DNA of 64,000 nucleotides, from the NCBI RefSeq assembly GCF_002091475.1, contig NZ_BCTR01000002.1:42576-106575 (forward strand). Direction: 5' to 3'. Each line of letters begins with the position of its first letter. The stretch's first letter is position 1. The translations under genes and the position numbers were made by a program. Source of the DNA: Sphingomonas azotifigens NBRC 15497 (GTDB lineage Bacteria > Pseudomonadota > Alphaproteobacteria > Sphingomonadales > Sphingomonadaceae). Below, one piece after another: positions 26,266 through 35,447 of this stretch. The notes under the pieces were generated by a model, which had not been told where the DNA came from, ran no database searches, and saw only the letters and a list, made by a program, of their open reading frames with translations.

Positions 26266-28695
26266 ATGAGGCGACGTATATTATTGCTCTCCGGCACCGC
26301 AGCCGCGTTTATTGGCGTCAGCGCGGCGTCAGCCCAAACCACCGCTTCGCCGGGCTCGACGGCGTCGGACGGCACCACCGCGAACGCCGCTTCGGCAGCC
26401 GACGGTCCAGCCGTCGCGGACATGGCGGATCCCGCAGGCCAGTCCGCGAACAGCGGCGGGCTTCAGGAAATTATCGTCACCGCCCAGAAAACCGCGTCCA
26501 GCGTTCAGAAGACGCCCATCGCGCTCCGCGTCGTCAGCGGCGACGATCTTCGGACGTCCAACATCACCGATGTCAACGGGTTGCAGCGGCTGGCGCCCGA
26601 TCTCGGCGTGACCACGGACACGATCTACACGAAACTGTCCTTGCGCGGCGTTACCGCGGAGTCGATCGCGGAGGGCGCCGACGCGGCGCTGACGGTCAAC
26701 ATCGATGGCGAATATATCAATCGGCCGGCGGCGCTGAATGCGAGCTTTTTCGATCTTGATCGCATCGAGGTTCTGAAAGGGCCACAGGGAACGCTCTACG
26801 GCCGCAATTCCACCGCGGGCGCCATCAACATCATCACCAAGAAGCCGGAGGACAGGTTCGGCGGGTATGCGAGCGCCGGATACGGCAACTACAACGCGTG
26901 GAATGTCGAGGGCGCGGTCAACCTGCCGATCGCTGACGGCCTCGCGTTCCGCGTAGCCGGGATCCACACGCAACATGATGGCTATCGCAACAACAGCGTC
27001 GACGGCGGGACCGCCGGCAGGAACGACGGCAACAAGACCGATGCCGGCAGGGCCACGCTCGCCTATACCGGGAGCACGCTAAGCGGCTTCCTTCAAGGCG
27101 AATATGTCCGCTCGCGATCCTCTGCCTTCGCGCAATATGGCGTTCCGATCACCACCACCACGCCGGGCGTCGTTCAAGTACCCACCGTCGGCGGCGGGAG
27201 CGATTTCATCCCGCGCAACAGTTCGTTCAACCTACCAAAGCATGATTTCCCGCTTGTCACGGACGGCTTCACCAACATCGAAAATATCAGCTTTCGCGGC
27301 AGCCTGCGCTACGCCATCAGCGACGGCTTGGAATTGTCGTATGTCGGCGGCTATCTGATCAACAAGACAGGCACCTATGTCCCGCTGAGTGGAACGCCGA
27401 ACTATCTGCAGTTCGTGTCGAACCAGCCGAATGCGGACTCCAGGGACTGGAGCAACGAACTCCGCCTGAGCTACCACGGCCCACGCGGCTTGTTCGTGCA
27501 GGGTGGCGCCTTTTACTTTCATGAAAAGCAGGTGGTCACGCAGAGCATTCAAATCTTGAACCCGCCCTTCGGCCCTCCGGGCTCCGAGTACGCCTATGTC
27601 AACATTTTCTATCGGCCGTTCGTCAATCTCGATTCCACGGGTCTGTTCCTGCAGGGCGACGTCCCGATCGTGGATACGTTGAAACTCACGGGTGGGGTTC
27701 GGTGGTCCCGCGACGAGAAGCACGCGCTCTACGTGAATTCCGGCCTTGGGTTCGTAAATCCTCGCTTTGGACTCACCTTCCCGAGTGCCACGGACATTCT
27801 CGCCGTGACCGGACGGCCCGGCCGCTGCAAGGAAGCCGATAGCGGCAACTACCAGTCGCTCGACCAGTGTTACAACCATAGCGAGGTCAACTGGCTGGCG
27901 GGCGCCGAGTGGACGCCGGGCGCGGGCCATTTGCTCTATGCCAAGGTTTCGACGGGCTATCGCTCGGGCGGCTTCGACAATCTCACCAACGTCGTCGTCA
28001 ATGGCCAAACGATCGGCACGTTCCAACCCGAGAAGATCACGTCGTACGAGATCGGCACGAAAAATCGCTTCCTGCACAACACGGTCGAGTTCAACGTCTC
28101 GGCATTCCATTATGACTATACCGATCTTCAGATCGACAACTTCATCAACACCACGGTCGGGCACGCGACCGTCAACGCCGGAAGGGCGCGTTTCAACGGT
28201 GTCGACACGGATTTTTCGGCAGCGTTGACGCCCAACGACCAGTTCCGCGTCACGTTCAATTATCTCGACGCCAAATTCACGAAGTTCAATGCCTTCGCCA
28301 CCGGCGTGAACGGGGGAACGGCGGTTCTCGATCTCAAGGGCAATCGGCCGCCACAGGCTCCCAAGGTTACGATTGCGGTCGGATACGACCACATTTTCGA
28401 TATGGGCGCGGCCGGAAGCCTGCGTGCCAGCGCCTATTCCCGCTTCAAGTCGGACTACCACCTGACGTCGTATAACTATGCGGCCGATCTTCAAAAAGCG
28501 TATACCCAGACAGATCTTTCAGTCACCTGGACGGATTCGAGTGGAAAATACAGCGTTCAAGGATTCGTGCGCAACGTAGAGAATTATGTACCAATTACGT
28601 TTGCGCAGTTTACGGCAGGCCCTCCGATCAACCTGTACAATTATGCATTCGGTTCGCCACGTACATTTGGCGCGAACCTCTCTGCCAAGTTCTAG
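26266..28695 (+). CDS. TonB-dependent outer-membrane receptor
   Basis: An 809-residue receptor with a signal peptide (RRRILLLSGTAAAFIGVSAA, cleaved after SAQ-like residues). A TonB-box-like segment EIIVTAQKTASSVQKTPIAL follows. The plug domain includes RIEVLKGPQGTLYGRNSTAG, and a long beta-barrel ends in FGANLSAKF with the terminal Phe needed for outer-membrane insertion. The ATG at 26266 has GGGAGGA upstream. It follows the GH39-like gene by 85 bp and is probably the outer-membrane entry for that module. The ligand is unknown; the type is the broad catabolic class abundant in sphingomonads, not a siderophore receptor. Confidence 0.9.
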   Translation: MRRRILLLSGTAAAFIGVSAASAQTTASPGSTASDGTTANAASAADGPAVADMADPAGQSANSGGLQEIIVTAQKTASSVQKTPIALRVVSGDDLRTSNITDVNGLQRLAPDLGVTTDTIYTKLSLRGVTAESIAEGADAALTVNIDGEYINRPAALNASFFDLDRIEVLKGPQGTLYGRNSTAGAINIITKKPEDRFGGYASAGYGNYNAWNVEGAVNLPIADGLAFRVAGIHTQHDGYRNNSVDGGTAGRNDGNKTDAGRATLAYTGSTLSGFLQGEYVRSRSSAFAQYGVPITTTTPGVVQVPTVGGGSDFIPRNSSFNLPKHDFPLVTDGFTNIENISFRGSLRYAISDGLELSYVGGYLINKTGTYVPLSGTPNYLQFVSNQPNADSRDWSNELRLSYHGPRGLFVQGGAFYFHEKQVVTQSIQILNPPFGPPGSEYAYVNIFYRPFVNLDSTGLFLQGDVPIVDTLKLTGGVRWSRDEKHALYVNSGLGFVNPRFGLTFPSATDILAVTGRPGRCKEADSGNYQSLDQCYNHSEVNWLAGAEWTPGAGHLLYAKVSTGYRSGGFDNLTNVVVNGQTIGTFQPEKITSYEIGTKNRFLHNTVEFNVSAFHYDYTDLQIDNFINTTVGHATVNAGRARFNGVDTDFSAALTPNDQFRVTFNYLDAKFTKFNAFATGVNGGTAVLDLKGNRPPQAPKVTIAVGYDHIFDMGAAGSLRASAYSRFKSDYHLTSYNYAADLQKAYTQTDLSVTWTDSSGKYSVQGFVRNVENYVPITFAQFTAGPPINLYNYAFGSPRTFGANLSAKF

Positions 28696-28789
28696 ATCTT
28701 TAATCCCAGGCTTTGATGATGCATTCTTCACGTCCAAGTGGAAGGAGCGCTATGGGCCGGGGTCGCGCGCCAGTGATCGTTTGGAAGTT

Positions 28790-30163
28790 TTACGGCATAC
28801 GTTGTGCTATAGCCCAGGCAAGAACGAAGAAGCCACAAACGACAAGCGTTGTTCGGTGCGCTCCGGCAATATTCCAATTCACTATAAGATAGGCTGCAGC
28901 CCCGCCGGCAAGTGCGCTCACCAGATCACCGAACATCGAGGTAATGACGACCATCGTCGTGACCACCAGGAGACGAGCCCAAGTCCAAAGAGCGATTTTC
29001 ATGCCGTCGCAAAACATCCAGACGCCCAGCACCAGCAGGGTTGGTGTTGTGGCGGCAGGCGGAATGGCTGAAATGAGCGGAATGAAGAAGAGCGTCGCGG
29101 CGAAGCCGGCTGCGGCGACGAGGGCGGTCAAGCCGGTTCGCCCCCCTGTCTTCACGCCCGCGACCGACTCCACATAGGGGCTGACCGTCGCGGTGCCGAC
29201 CAACGAGCCGAGAAGCGTCGCAAGTGAATCGCTGACATAGGCGGCGCGCGCGCTCTTCCCCGACATCTCGATATGCGCTGCTCGCGCAACTGTCACCGTC
29301 GTCGCCACCAGGCCGACGCATTCGTTGAATGTGACAAAGGCCAGAGCCAGCGCAGCTTGCAGGGGGCACGCCGATAAGGACGAAACGTTGATTGCAAAGG
29401 CGGTCTTGTAGGGCCAGTGCGGAAGGACCGGCGAAAGGAGCGTCACCATGTCGGTCGCACCATGCCGCGTCAGCACGGCGAAGATCGCCCATGTAAGCAA
29501 GACTGAGATGATCAGTGCGCCGGAGACGCCGCGCCAGGCCAGGACGAACGTGCCGAGCGTCACAAAAGTAAGGATAATGGCCGGCGCCACCGGCGCAGAC
29601 CAAGCAGCCGGCGGAGGCATGGCCTGACTCAGGCCGATCTGACACAGAAACAGGCCGAAGGCCGCCTGGAGCCCGATCTTGATATCGTCAGCGATGCTGT
29701 TCGTCATCCACTCGCGCACGTGAAGCGCGCCGAGAGCGAGGATGATCAGGCTCGACCCCAGCATGATGCCGAGCGCCGCGGGCCAGGGAAATCCCATATG
29801 CCGGACGACGACGAACGAGAAGAATGCGTTCGACCACATGGAAGGGGCCAGGCCAAGCGGCAGGTTCGCCCACAGCCCGGTCGCTACGCTCCCGACGATG
29901 GAGACGATGATCGTCGCAATCGCCACGTCCTCGCGGTCCATCCCGGCCTGCGCCATGACCGTCGGATTGACGGCGACGATATAGGCCATGCCCGCAAAGG
30001 TCGTGCCGCCGGCAAGGACCTCGGTTATCGCGGTGCTACCGCGCTGCGAAATGGAAAAACGACGATCCAGTCGAGCGCCCAGCTTTTGGATCACACCGCG
30101 CCTACTGTGGTCGAGCGCATCAGAGATAGCCACGGATTCCTCGCTTGGAGGGCAGGACGTCAC
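28790..30163 (-). CDS. AzgA-like NCS2 nucleobase permease
   Basis: A 457-residue membrane protein with many hydrophobic helices and the landmarks of the AzgA (guanine/hypoxanthine) branch of NCS2 permeases: GGTTFAGMAYIVAVNP, LGLAPSMWSNAFFSFVVV and ESVAGVKTGGRTGLTALVAA. The usual GMGLNAFF becomes SMWSNAFF, so specificity may differ. The start GTG at 30163 follows AAGGA by six bases and avoids running into the upstream gene. It converges with the TonB receptor. Purine or a related heterocycle as cargo is inferred from family only. Confidence 0.8.
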   Translation of the reverse strand: MTSCPPSEESVAISDALDHSRRGVIQKLGARLDRRFSISQRGSTAITEVLAGGTTFAGMAYIVAVNPTVMAQAGMDREDVAIATIIVSIVGSVATGLWANLPLGLAPSMWSNAFFSFVVVRHMGFPWPAALGIMLGSSLIILALGALHVREWMTNSIADDIKIGLQAAFGLFLCQIGLSQAMPPPAAWSAPVAPAIILTFVTLGTFVLAWRGVSGALIISVLLTWAIFAVLTRHGATDMVTLLSPVLPHWPYKTAFAINVSSLSACPLQAALALAFVTFNECVGLVATTVTVARAAHIEMSGKSARAAYVSDSLATLLGSLVGTATVSPYVESVAGVKTGGRTGLTALVAAAGFAATLFFIPLISAIPPAATTPTLLVLGVWMFCDGMKIALWTWARLLVVTTMVVITSMFGDLVSALAGGAAAYLIVNWNIAGAHRTTLVVCGFFVLAWAIAQRMP

Positions 30164-30197
30164 GTCCGATCCTTGATCCGTGGCTATCTGCCCGATG

Positions 30198-30989
30198 TCA
30201 AATCGCCAGCCGGACGGGGAAAGCGCGCTTTGGTCTGCGCATTGCTGCCCCGACAAAGCCAAATCCGAGCACCATCATCAACCACGCCGACGGCTCCGGC
30301 ACAGACGCGATGGACACGTTGAAATTGTCGGCGCGCAGCGTGCCCGCCGAAGGCAGGTTAACAGGCGCCCCGTTGCTATCGACGGCGCCCGCTGCGCGCA
30401 TCGCAAAACCGAAGGTAATCGCGCTGCCGGCATAATCGAGGCCGGTCAGCGAGCCCGGGGCACTGAAATTGGCGGGATCGAATAGCTTGAAATCGCTGGC
30501 CTGAATGTTGCTGGTCGCAAGTGTATGCCAATCGCCGCCCAACTGATTGAACGGGCCGAATGTGAAGACCGCCTGGTATATTTTTCCATTCTGCTCGGCC
30601 AGGATGCGTAGCGAATAGCTGCCGACCGCGATGGGAATGGCGTCGACGGTGGGGCTGAAGAACCGATCGAGAGAGGCGGAGATCGATGTGATCGCCCCCC
30701 TTACGGTGGGATCGTAGACGAAATTCTGATTGAGGGCGGTGAAGAGGACGCCGGCGCCATTGCCGTTGAAGGCCGCGTAGGTTCCTTCAAGCGCCGTCCC
30801 CGGATTCCCCGAAGTGCTTTGGGCGAGTGATGTCGTGACCGACGGGCCGCCAAAACTGGTCAGGATGTAATCGCTCGAACTGAATGTCGTGTCTGAAAAG
30901 CGTGTTGAGGCCACTGCCGGAGCGGCCATCAGCACGGCCGACAGAGCGCCACTTGCGAGACATGTTTTCGCTGGCTTGAAAGCAATCAT
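30198..30989 (-). CDS. PEPxxWA-CTERM exported protein
   Basis: A 263-residue secreted protein with an N-terminal signal segment (LASGALSAVLMAAPAVAS). Its C-terminal sorting signal is VPEPSAWLMMVLGFGFVGAA, then MRRPKR: the PEP motif, a hydrophobic helix and a basic tail that in Gram-negatives direct processing by exosortase-type systems. The middle domain (TFSSSDYILTSFGGP, GLDYAGSAITFGFAMRAAG) is beta-rich with no known catalytic motif. The ATG at 30989 follows GGAGGAG by nine bases. Exosortase itself is not in this window. A surface or matrix role is likely. Confidence 0.8.
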   Translation of the reverse strand: MIAFKPAKTCLASGALSAVLMAAPAVASTRFSDTTFSSSDYILTSFGGPSVTTSLAQSTSGNPGTALEGTYAAFNGNGAGVLFTALNQNFVYDPTVRGAITSISASLDRFFSPTVDAIPIAVGSYSLRILAEQNGKIYQAVFTFGPFNQLGGDWHTLATSNIQASDFKLFDPANFSAPGSLTGLDYAGSAITFGFAMRAAGAVDSNGAPVNLPSAGTLRADNFNVSIASVPEPSAWLMMVLGFGFVGAAMRRPKRAFPVRLAI

Positions 30990-31245
30990 GGTCTTCAACT
31001 CCTCCATAGGCGCGCGCAACGCCAAGGAGCACACGGAGCCGAGATGGCCGCAGATCGACCTCGACCATCTCCCCACATCCGGCCCACAGATCATTGTTGC
31101 GCCAAGCCCCAGATAGGATAGCTTCCGAGGGACATTATTTCAGAATCCATCGCGCTTTTATCACCAGACGCCGCCGTTCGCAGGGAGGGAGACCTTTGCA
31201 CAGAATAGCGTATCGTCATGACACACTGCGCCGGCGATCATAGCC

Positions 31246-32328
31246 ATGATGATCGCCGAGCATCTGTGTTTCGACAGCCTCGACTCCGAGCAGGTGCGGA
31301 TGGGATTGAGCGCGCTTTACGGCGACAACCGCTTCACATTTCACGGACATGATCGGAGTCCTCGAGCATCGATCCTGCGCATCTCGGGGCCGATGGCCGC
31401 CATCGTTCGCGCGCGATTTTCCGCCGGTTTCTGCTTGAATCTGGAAGGAATTGGGCCTGATGACGGAGGTCTGGCGATCTTCCACAGAAAGGCCGGCTCG
31501 GCGAAGGTTCGGACTTCAGACGGCGTGATCGATTGTCAGCGAGGCAGCATCGTGCCCTTCGCCGTCGGCGCGGCGCGCGAAGTGAAGGCGCCGAGTGGAC
31601 TTGCCGACACCGCGATTTTCCTGCCGTCGTCGTCGGTCCGGGCGGCATGCCGTGCCTATCTTGGAACGGAGCCCAACGCCCCCCTGAGACTTGATGCCAC
31701 GCCATTCTCACCATTTCTGGCCACGCGCTGGCGGCAAATCGAAGCTGCGCTGGATGCGCTCATCGACATACCAGGCCGCCCGCCGGAATTGATCCGGGGC
31801 CTCCTTGACCATGCGTTGGGTCTGCTGCTGGACCATCACCCACATAATTTCGCTTCGTATCGCCGTCCCGCGGTCGCGTTCGCGGGGCCGGCGGGCGGAC
31901 AGGAAGACGGCACGCATGGACGAAAGGGGTCGGAGCAACTGGAGCTCACGGCTGCCCAGACCGATCTTCTCAACGCCTATATCCAGGATAATCTCGACCA
32001 AAGCATCAGAGTGGCTGCACTTGCCGGCATTGTGGGGATGGGCAGAACCCGCTTCTCGGCGGCCTTTCAAGCGACCTTCGGAACGACGCCCGCGCATCAC
32101 ATCCGGACTGAACGCCTGCGCCGCGCCAAGTGGCTGCTGGACTCCGACACGATGAGCATTGCGGCCGTGGCCGCAGAGTGCGGCTTCTCTAGCCAAAGCC
32201 ACCTTACATCCGCCTTGCTTGCAAACACGGGCTGCACACCCCGGGAGTATCGCCGTCGCGCCGCGATTGATGAGACGAGCAAGAGAGGCGGCTTCCAGGA
32301 AGCCGAAATGGCGCCTACTGAGCGCTAA
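31246..32328 (+). CDS. AraC-family transcriptional regulator
   Basis: A 360-residue regulator. The C-terminal AraC double helix-turn-helix is evident: NLDQSIRVAALAGIVGMGRT, then FGTTPAHHIRTERLRRAKWL, then MSIAAVAAECGFSSQSHLTS and CTPREYRRR. The N-terminal 230 residues form an AraC_binding_2-like ligand domain. Two ATGs (31246 and 31249) are possible starts. It diverges from the PEP-CTERM gene across 256 bp and converges on a siderophore-type receptor; either neighbour may be a target. Inducer unknown. Confidence 0.85.
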   Translation: MMIAEHLCFDSLDSEQVRMGLSALYGDNRFTFHGHDRSPRASILRISGPMAAIVRARFSAGFCLNLEGIGPDDGGLAIFHRKAGSAKVRTSDGVIDCQRGSIVPFAVGAAREVKAPSGLADTAIFLPSSSVRAACRAYLGTEPNAPLRLDATPFSPFLATRWRQIEAALDALIDIPGRPPELIRGLLDHALGLLLDHHPHNFASYRRPAVAFAGPAGGQEDGTHGRKGSEQLELTAAQTDLLNAYIQDNLDQSIRVAALAGIVGMGRTRFSAAFQATFGTTPAHHIRTERLRRAKWLLDSDTMSIAAVAAECGFSSQSHLTSALLANTGCTPREYRRRAAIDETSKRGGFQEAEMAPTER

Positions 32329-32431
32329 ACGGGCCGATCAGCGGACGGGCTTGAGCAACCCGAATAACATCTGTGGCCCTCGGGTAATCGCGGGTTCGGG
32401 TCGAGCGAAATTAGATCACCGCCAGTCGTCG

Positions 32432-32452
32432 AGATCATAAATATAGTGATCT
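32432..32452. repeat. AT-rich inverted repeat between convergent genes
   Basis: AGATCA and TGATCT are perfect 6-bp arms around nine AT bases, between the 3' ends of the AraC gene and the siderophore-type receptor. Too weak for a classical terminator; it could be a protein site or a decayed element edge. Confidence 0.3.
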
Positions 32453-32484
32453 ATACCTATTATATAACCAGGCCATCGTCGTAG

Positions 32485-34584
32485 TCAGAAGTTGATTCGC
32501 GCCGTAGCCAAGATCGATCGTGGTGCCCCCGGAATGTTGAGCAAGGGCGAGGTGCCATGTCCCGAGATAATGTATTTCTCGTTGCTCAGATTGTAGGCGT
32601 TGAGCTGGAGGCGCACCGAGCCGACATTCGCCCAAGCCATCGCATCCACCGTGACATAGTGCGGCAATATCGTGGTGTTGGCCGGATCGGCCCAGCGATC
32701 ACCGACATAGTTCATCCCTCCCCCAATGCCGAAACGCCCGTCGAATGTCTTGGTCAGGAAGGCGCTGACGGCGTTCTCCGGCGTGATCGTCGCGCGCTTG
32801 TTCACAAAGGCGGGATTGGCCGACGCGGTGATGCGCGTGTCGAGATAGGCATAACCGGCAATGGCGTGGAAACCCGATGGCAGGTCGAGCTGACCCGACA
32901 GTTCCGCGCCGCGGGTACGCTGCGTACCGATCGGCACCACCCTTGTCGGTGTCAGCGGATCGCTGCCCTTGATACCGGTGCGGCGCAGGATGAACCCCGC
33001 CGCCTGGATGCTCAGCTTTCCGCCGAACAGTGTGTATTTGGCGCCCACTTCCGTGTTCGTGGTCTCCTCCGGCGCGATATCGGCATTGTTGGCCGCGAGG
33101 GCGAAGGTTTCCGCTGAGGGCTGGAAGCTCCGGCTCCACGATACATAATAGGATTGCGTCGCATCCGGCTGGAAGACCAGGCCGGCGCGCGGGCTCCATT
33201 TGCGATCAGTCCGAGCGAGGTTCGGCTGCCCCGGCAGCAACTGATAGGTCTTCTGGATGAACCAGTCGTGCCTGGCGCCCACCAAGGCCTTGAACCCGTG
33301 GCCGAGATCGGCGAAATCCTGCACATAGAGGCCACGCGTGTCGAACGTCGTGTTGCTGTTGGCGCTCAGCGTGGTGAAGCTCGCATCGTTCACGACAGGC
33401 AGCACCGGGTTGAACAGCGAGGTGACGGCAACGCTTCGCGAAGCGAAGGTTTGCGCGCCCTTCACCTGTCGGGCGATTTCGAAGCCGTACAGCAGCGTGT
33501 GCTCCATCCCGGCAAAGTGCAGCCTCTGGGTCAGCTCCGATTGGTTCGACCAGCCATCCTCGTCGCGGTTGAGCCGGCCATGCTGGAGCGTCACCGTCAG
33601 CGCGGCCGCGTTCACCGCGGAGGGCAGCGTGCTGTGGCGATCGAGTTGATAGTTGTAATGGCGAAAGCCGTTGCGGAAGCTCAGGGTGTCCGAGAAGCGG
33701 TGCGTCACTATGACGGTCTGCGACAGCACCTTGCTGGTTGTCGCATCGGCTTCGCGGGCATTGGAGGCGCCGTAATAGGTCGAACGCGGCACGTCGACCG
33801 GCCGTCCATTGAGGGCGGGTATGCCGAGGTCCATCAGGCGCGTGTCGCGTAGGTAGTCCGCCTCGACATACAGCGTCGTATCCCGGCCAGCCCCGAGCAG
33901 CATCGAGGGCGCGAGCGCGAAGCGCTTGAGGAATTGCTGGTCGCGGAAGCTGCCGTCGTCCTCATAAGCGCCGGTCAAGCGGAAGCCGACGCCGCTCTTC
34001 GGGTCGAAGCGACCCAGGTCCCACTCACCGCGCTTGGTGGCGAAGGATCCGGCGGAGAGGGTTGCGGATGTGATGTTTACGTCGGGCTGCTTCAGAACCC
34101 GGTTGATGAGCCCGCCCGACGAACCGCGGCCATAGAGCACCGCCGCCGGCCCTTTGATGACCTCGACGCGTTCCGTATTGGAGAGGTCGCGGAAATACAA
34201 AGCATCGTCGCGGAAGCCGTTGACGAACTGGTCGGCGATGGCGGTGAAGCCACGGATGTTCACCTGGTCGCGCTGGCCATCGCCGCCGGCGAAGCTGACG
34301 CCGGGGACGTTCTTGAGCGCATCCTGAAGCGATAACACCCGTTGGTCGAGCAGGACCTGCGCCGGAACCACCGCGATCGACTGCGGAAGATCGCGCAGGG
34401 GCGCCGGGGTCTTGGCGGCGGAGGTGTCGGTTACGGCGTAGCCGTCACGTTTCCCGATTACGATGATCGCCGATTGATCATCGGTGGAATCGGCATCGTC
34501 CGCCATGGCGGCACTGTGAAACGACAGCAGGGTCGCGGCGAACATCCAGCCAAGTGATCTCGGGCCCCCCGAAAAATTCCGCAT
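32485..34584 (-). CDS. TonB-dependent siderophore receptor
   Basis: A 699-residue receptor of the TonB-siderophore type. The signal peptide (SLGWMFAATLLSFHSAAMA) precedes the plug domain with DLPQSIAVVPAQVLLDQR, LKNVPGVSFAGGDGQRDQVN and RVEVIKGPAAVLYGRGSSGG, which are typical for Fiu/FhuA-like catecholate or hydroxamate receptors. The barrel ends in ILATARINF. The ATG at 34584 is preferred because AGGGA lies six bases upstream; the same AGGGAATGAG leader precedes the receptor at 55199. It carries its own promoter-like region with a dyad about 120 bp upstream. Iron-siderophore uptake is a family inference. Confidence 0.9.
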   Translation of the reverse strand: MRNFSGGPRSLGWMFAATLLSFHSAAMADDADSTDDQSAIIVIGKRDGYAVTDTSAAKTPAPLRDLPQSIAVVPAQVLLDQRVLSLQDALKNVPGVSFAGGDGQRDQVNIRGFTAIADQFVNGFRDDALYFRDLSNTERVEVIKGPAAVLYGRGSSGGLINRVLKQPDVNITSATLSAGSFATKRGEWDLGRFDPKSGVGFRLTGAYEDDGSFRDQQFLKRFALAPSMLLGAGRDTTLYVEADYLRDTRLMDLGIPALNGRPVDVPRSTYYGASNAREADATTSKVLSQTVIVTHRFSDTLSFRNGFRHYNYQLDRHSTLPSAVNAAALTVTLQHGRLNRDEDGWSNQSELTQRLHFAGMEHTLLYGFEIARQVKGAQTFASRSVAVTSLFNPVLPVVNDASFTTLSANSNTTFDTRGLYVQDFADLGHGFKALVGARHDWFIQKTYQLLPGQPNLARTDRKWSPRAGLVFQPDATQSYYVSWSRSFQPSAETFALAANNADIAPEETTNTEVGAKYTLFGGKLSIQAAGFILRRTGIKGSDPLTPTRVVPIGTQRTRGAELSGQLDLPSGFHAIAGYAYLDTRITASANPAFVNKRATITPENAVSAFLTKTFDGRFGIGGGMNYVGDRWADPANTTILPHYVTVDAMAWANVGSVRLQLNAYNLSNEKYIISGHGTSPLLNIPGAPRSILATARINF

Positions 34585-34689
34585 GCTCATTCCCTGTCCT
34601 CTGCGCTGCCCCAAACAGCTGTTGTTATTAATGATTTTGTGATTTCGCCGTTCGTTCGAACCAACCGGCTGCCTCGATCTCGGTCCGGC

Positions 34690-34717
34690 TATATAGGCTA
34701 ATGCGACTAGGTCGCAA
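34690..34717 (-). promoter_or_regulatory. Putative promoter with overlapping dyad for the siderophore receptor
   Basis: On the minus strand TTGCGA and TATATA are spaced by 16 bp, like a -35/-10 pair, about 106 bp ahead of the receptor start. The -35 side overlaps TGCGAC-TAG-GTCGCA (34702-34716), a perfect 6+3+6 dyad that could be an operator. Confidence 0.4.
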
Positions 34718-34740
34718 TATCAAAATGATGTACCGAACAC

Positions 34741-34875
34741 TTGGATGCTGACGCCCTCGTCGGCGATGTCGAAGAGCTCGGCCCCGCTCTCGGCGGCAAC
34801 CTGCAACACGTGGGTCGGCGCCACGAACAGGAAGCGCGCATCAGGATCGACGAAGCGCTGGATCAGCGAGCAGCG
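34741..34875 (-). pseudogene. ChrB-like C-terminal domain fragment
   Basis: The minus-strand frame reads LIQRFVDPDARFLFVAPTHV, then LQVAAESGAELFDIADEGV, resembling the C-terminal domain of ChrB chromate-resistance regulators (RFIDP.A.FL.V...GA..FDI). It ends soon after and has no N-terminal domain. It lies between the siderophore receptor and an IS3 remnant, so it was probably cut by that insertion. Confidence 0.4.
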
Positions 34876-34896
34876 GTTCCTCCACGCGCGCAACTA

Positions 34897-35425
34897 TTGC
34901 GTGCTGCTGTCCGGCCCCGAAGCGCAACTCGACGCGTTGCACCAGCTCTTCCCGTTTGCCCGCAGCCGGATCCCGCGCGATCTGCTTCGGCAGGAGGGCG
35001 TGGAGGTGGGCCGGCTGTATGTCGCGACGCTGATGAAGCGGATGGGGACTGGAGGCACCGTACCGCCGGCCGAACACGGTGAAGCCGGTACCCGGGCACA
35101 AGGTCTATCCCTGTCTGCTGCGCAACCTGGCGGGGACGCGGCCCAACCAGAGCCTGCCCCCGCGAAGGCGGGGGTCTGGGCGACGGACATCCCCTACGTT
35201 CCGATGGCGCGCGGCTTCGTGTACCTCGTCGTCATCGTGGAGCGCCTCTGGCGCTCGGTGAAATACGAGAAGGTCTACCTCAACGCCTACGCATCCGTCC
35301 CCGAAGCCGGTGCAGGCATCGGCCGCTACATCGGTTTCTACAATGCCGTGCGACCGCATTCCGCCCTTCGAGGGCGAACGCCAGACCAGATATACTTCGG
35401 CCAGCCGCTTCTCGCAGCGGCATGA
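34897..35425 (+). pseudogene. Decayed IS3-family OrfB transposase
   Basis: Pieces of an IS3 OrfB appear in order but in different frames. RDLLRQEGVEVGRLYVATLM, then KRMG, is followed after a frame change near 35053 by YRRPNTVKPVPGHKVYPCLL and RNLAGTRPNQ. After a 23-base insertion comes VWATDIPYVPMARGFVYLVV. Near 35240 a deletion joins this directly to VERLWRSVKYEKVYLNAYAS, YNAVRPHSALRGRTPDQIYF and the terminal residues. The part of the DDE domain between the first Asp region and the ERLW block is gone. The element cannot move. It marks the left edge of the organosulfur island. Confidence 0.75.
35157..35174. repeat. REP-like palindrome inside the IS3 remnant
   Basis: CCCCCGC-GAAG-GCGGGGG, a 7+4+7 dyad of the kind scattered between genes in sphingomonads, lies within a 23-base insertion (about 35151-35173). 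The insertion separates the transposase codons for ...RPNQ from VWATDI.... Confidence 0.6.
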
Positions 35426-35447
35426 ACAACCAACGGCGATCCACTGA

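Noticed and set aside
34615..34650. Fur-box-like AT-rich stretch before the siderophore receptor
   Set aside because: I could not fit the 19-bp Fur consensus with acceptable mismatches; only general AT-richness is supported.
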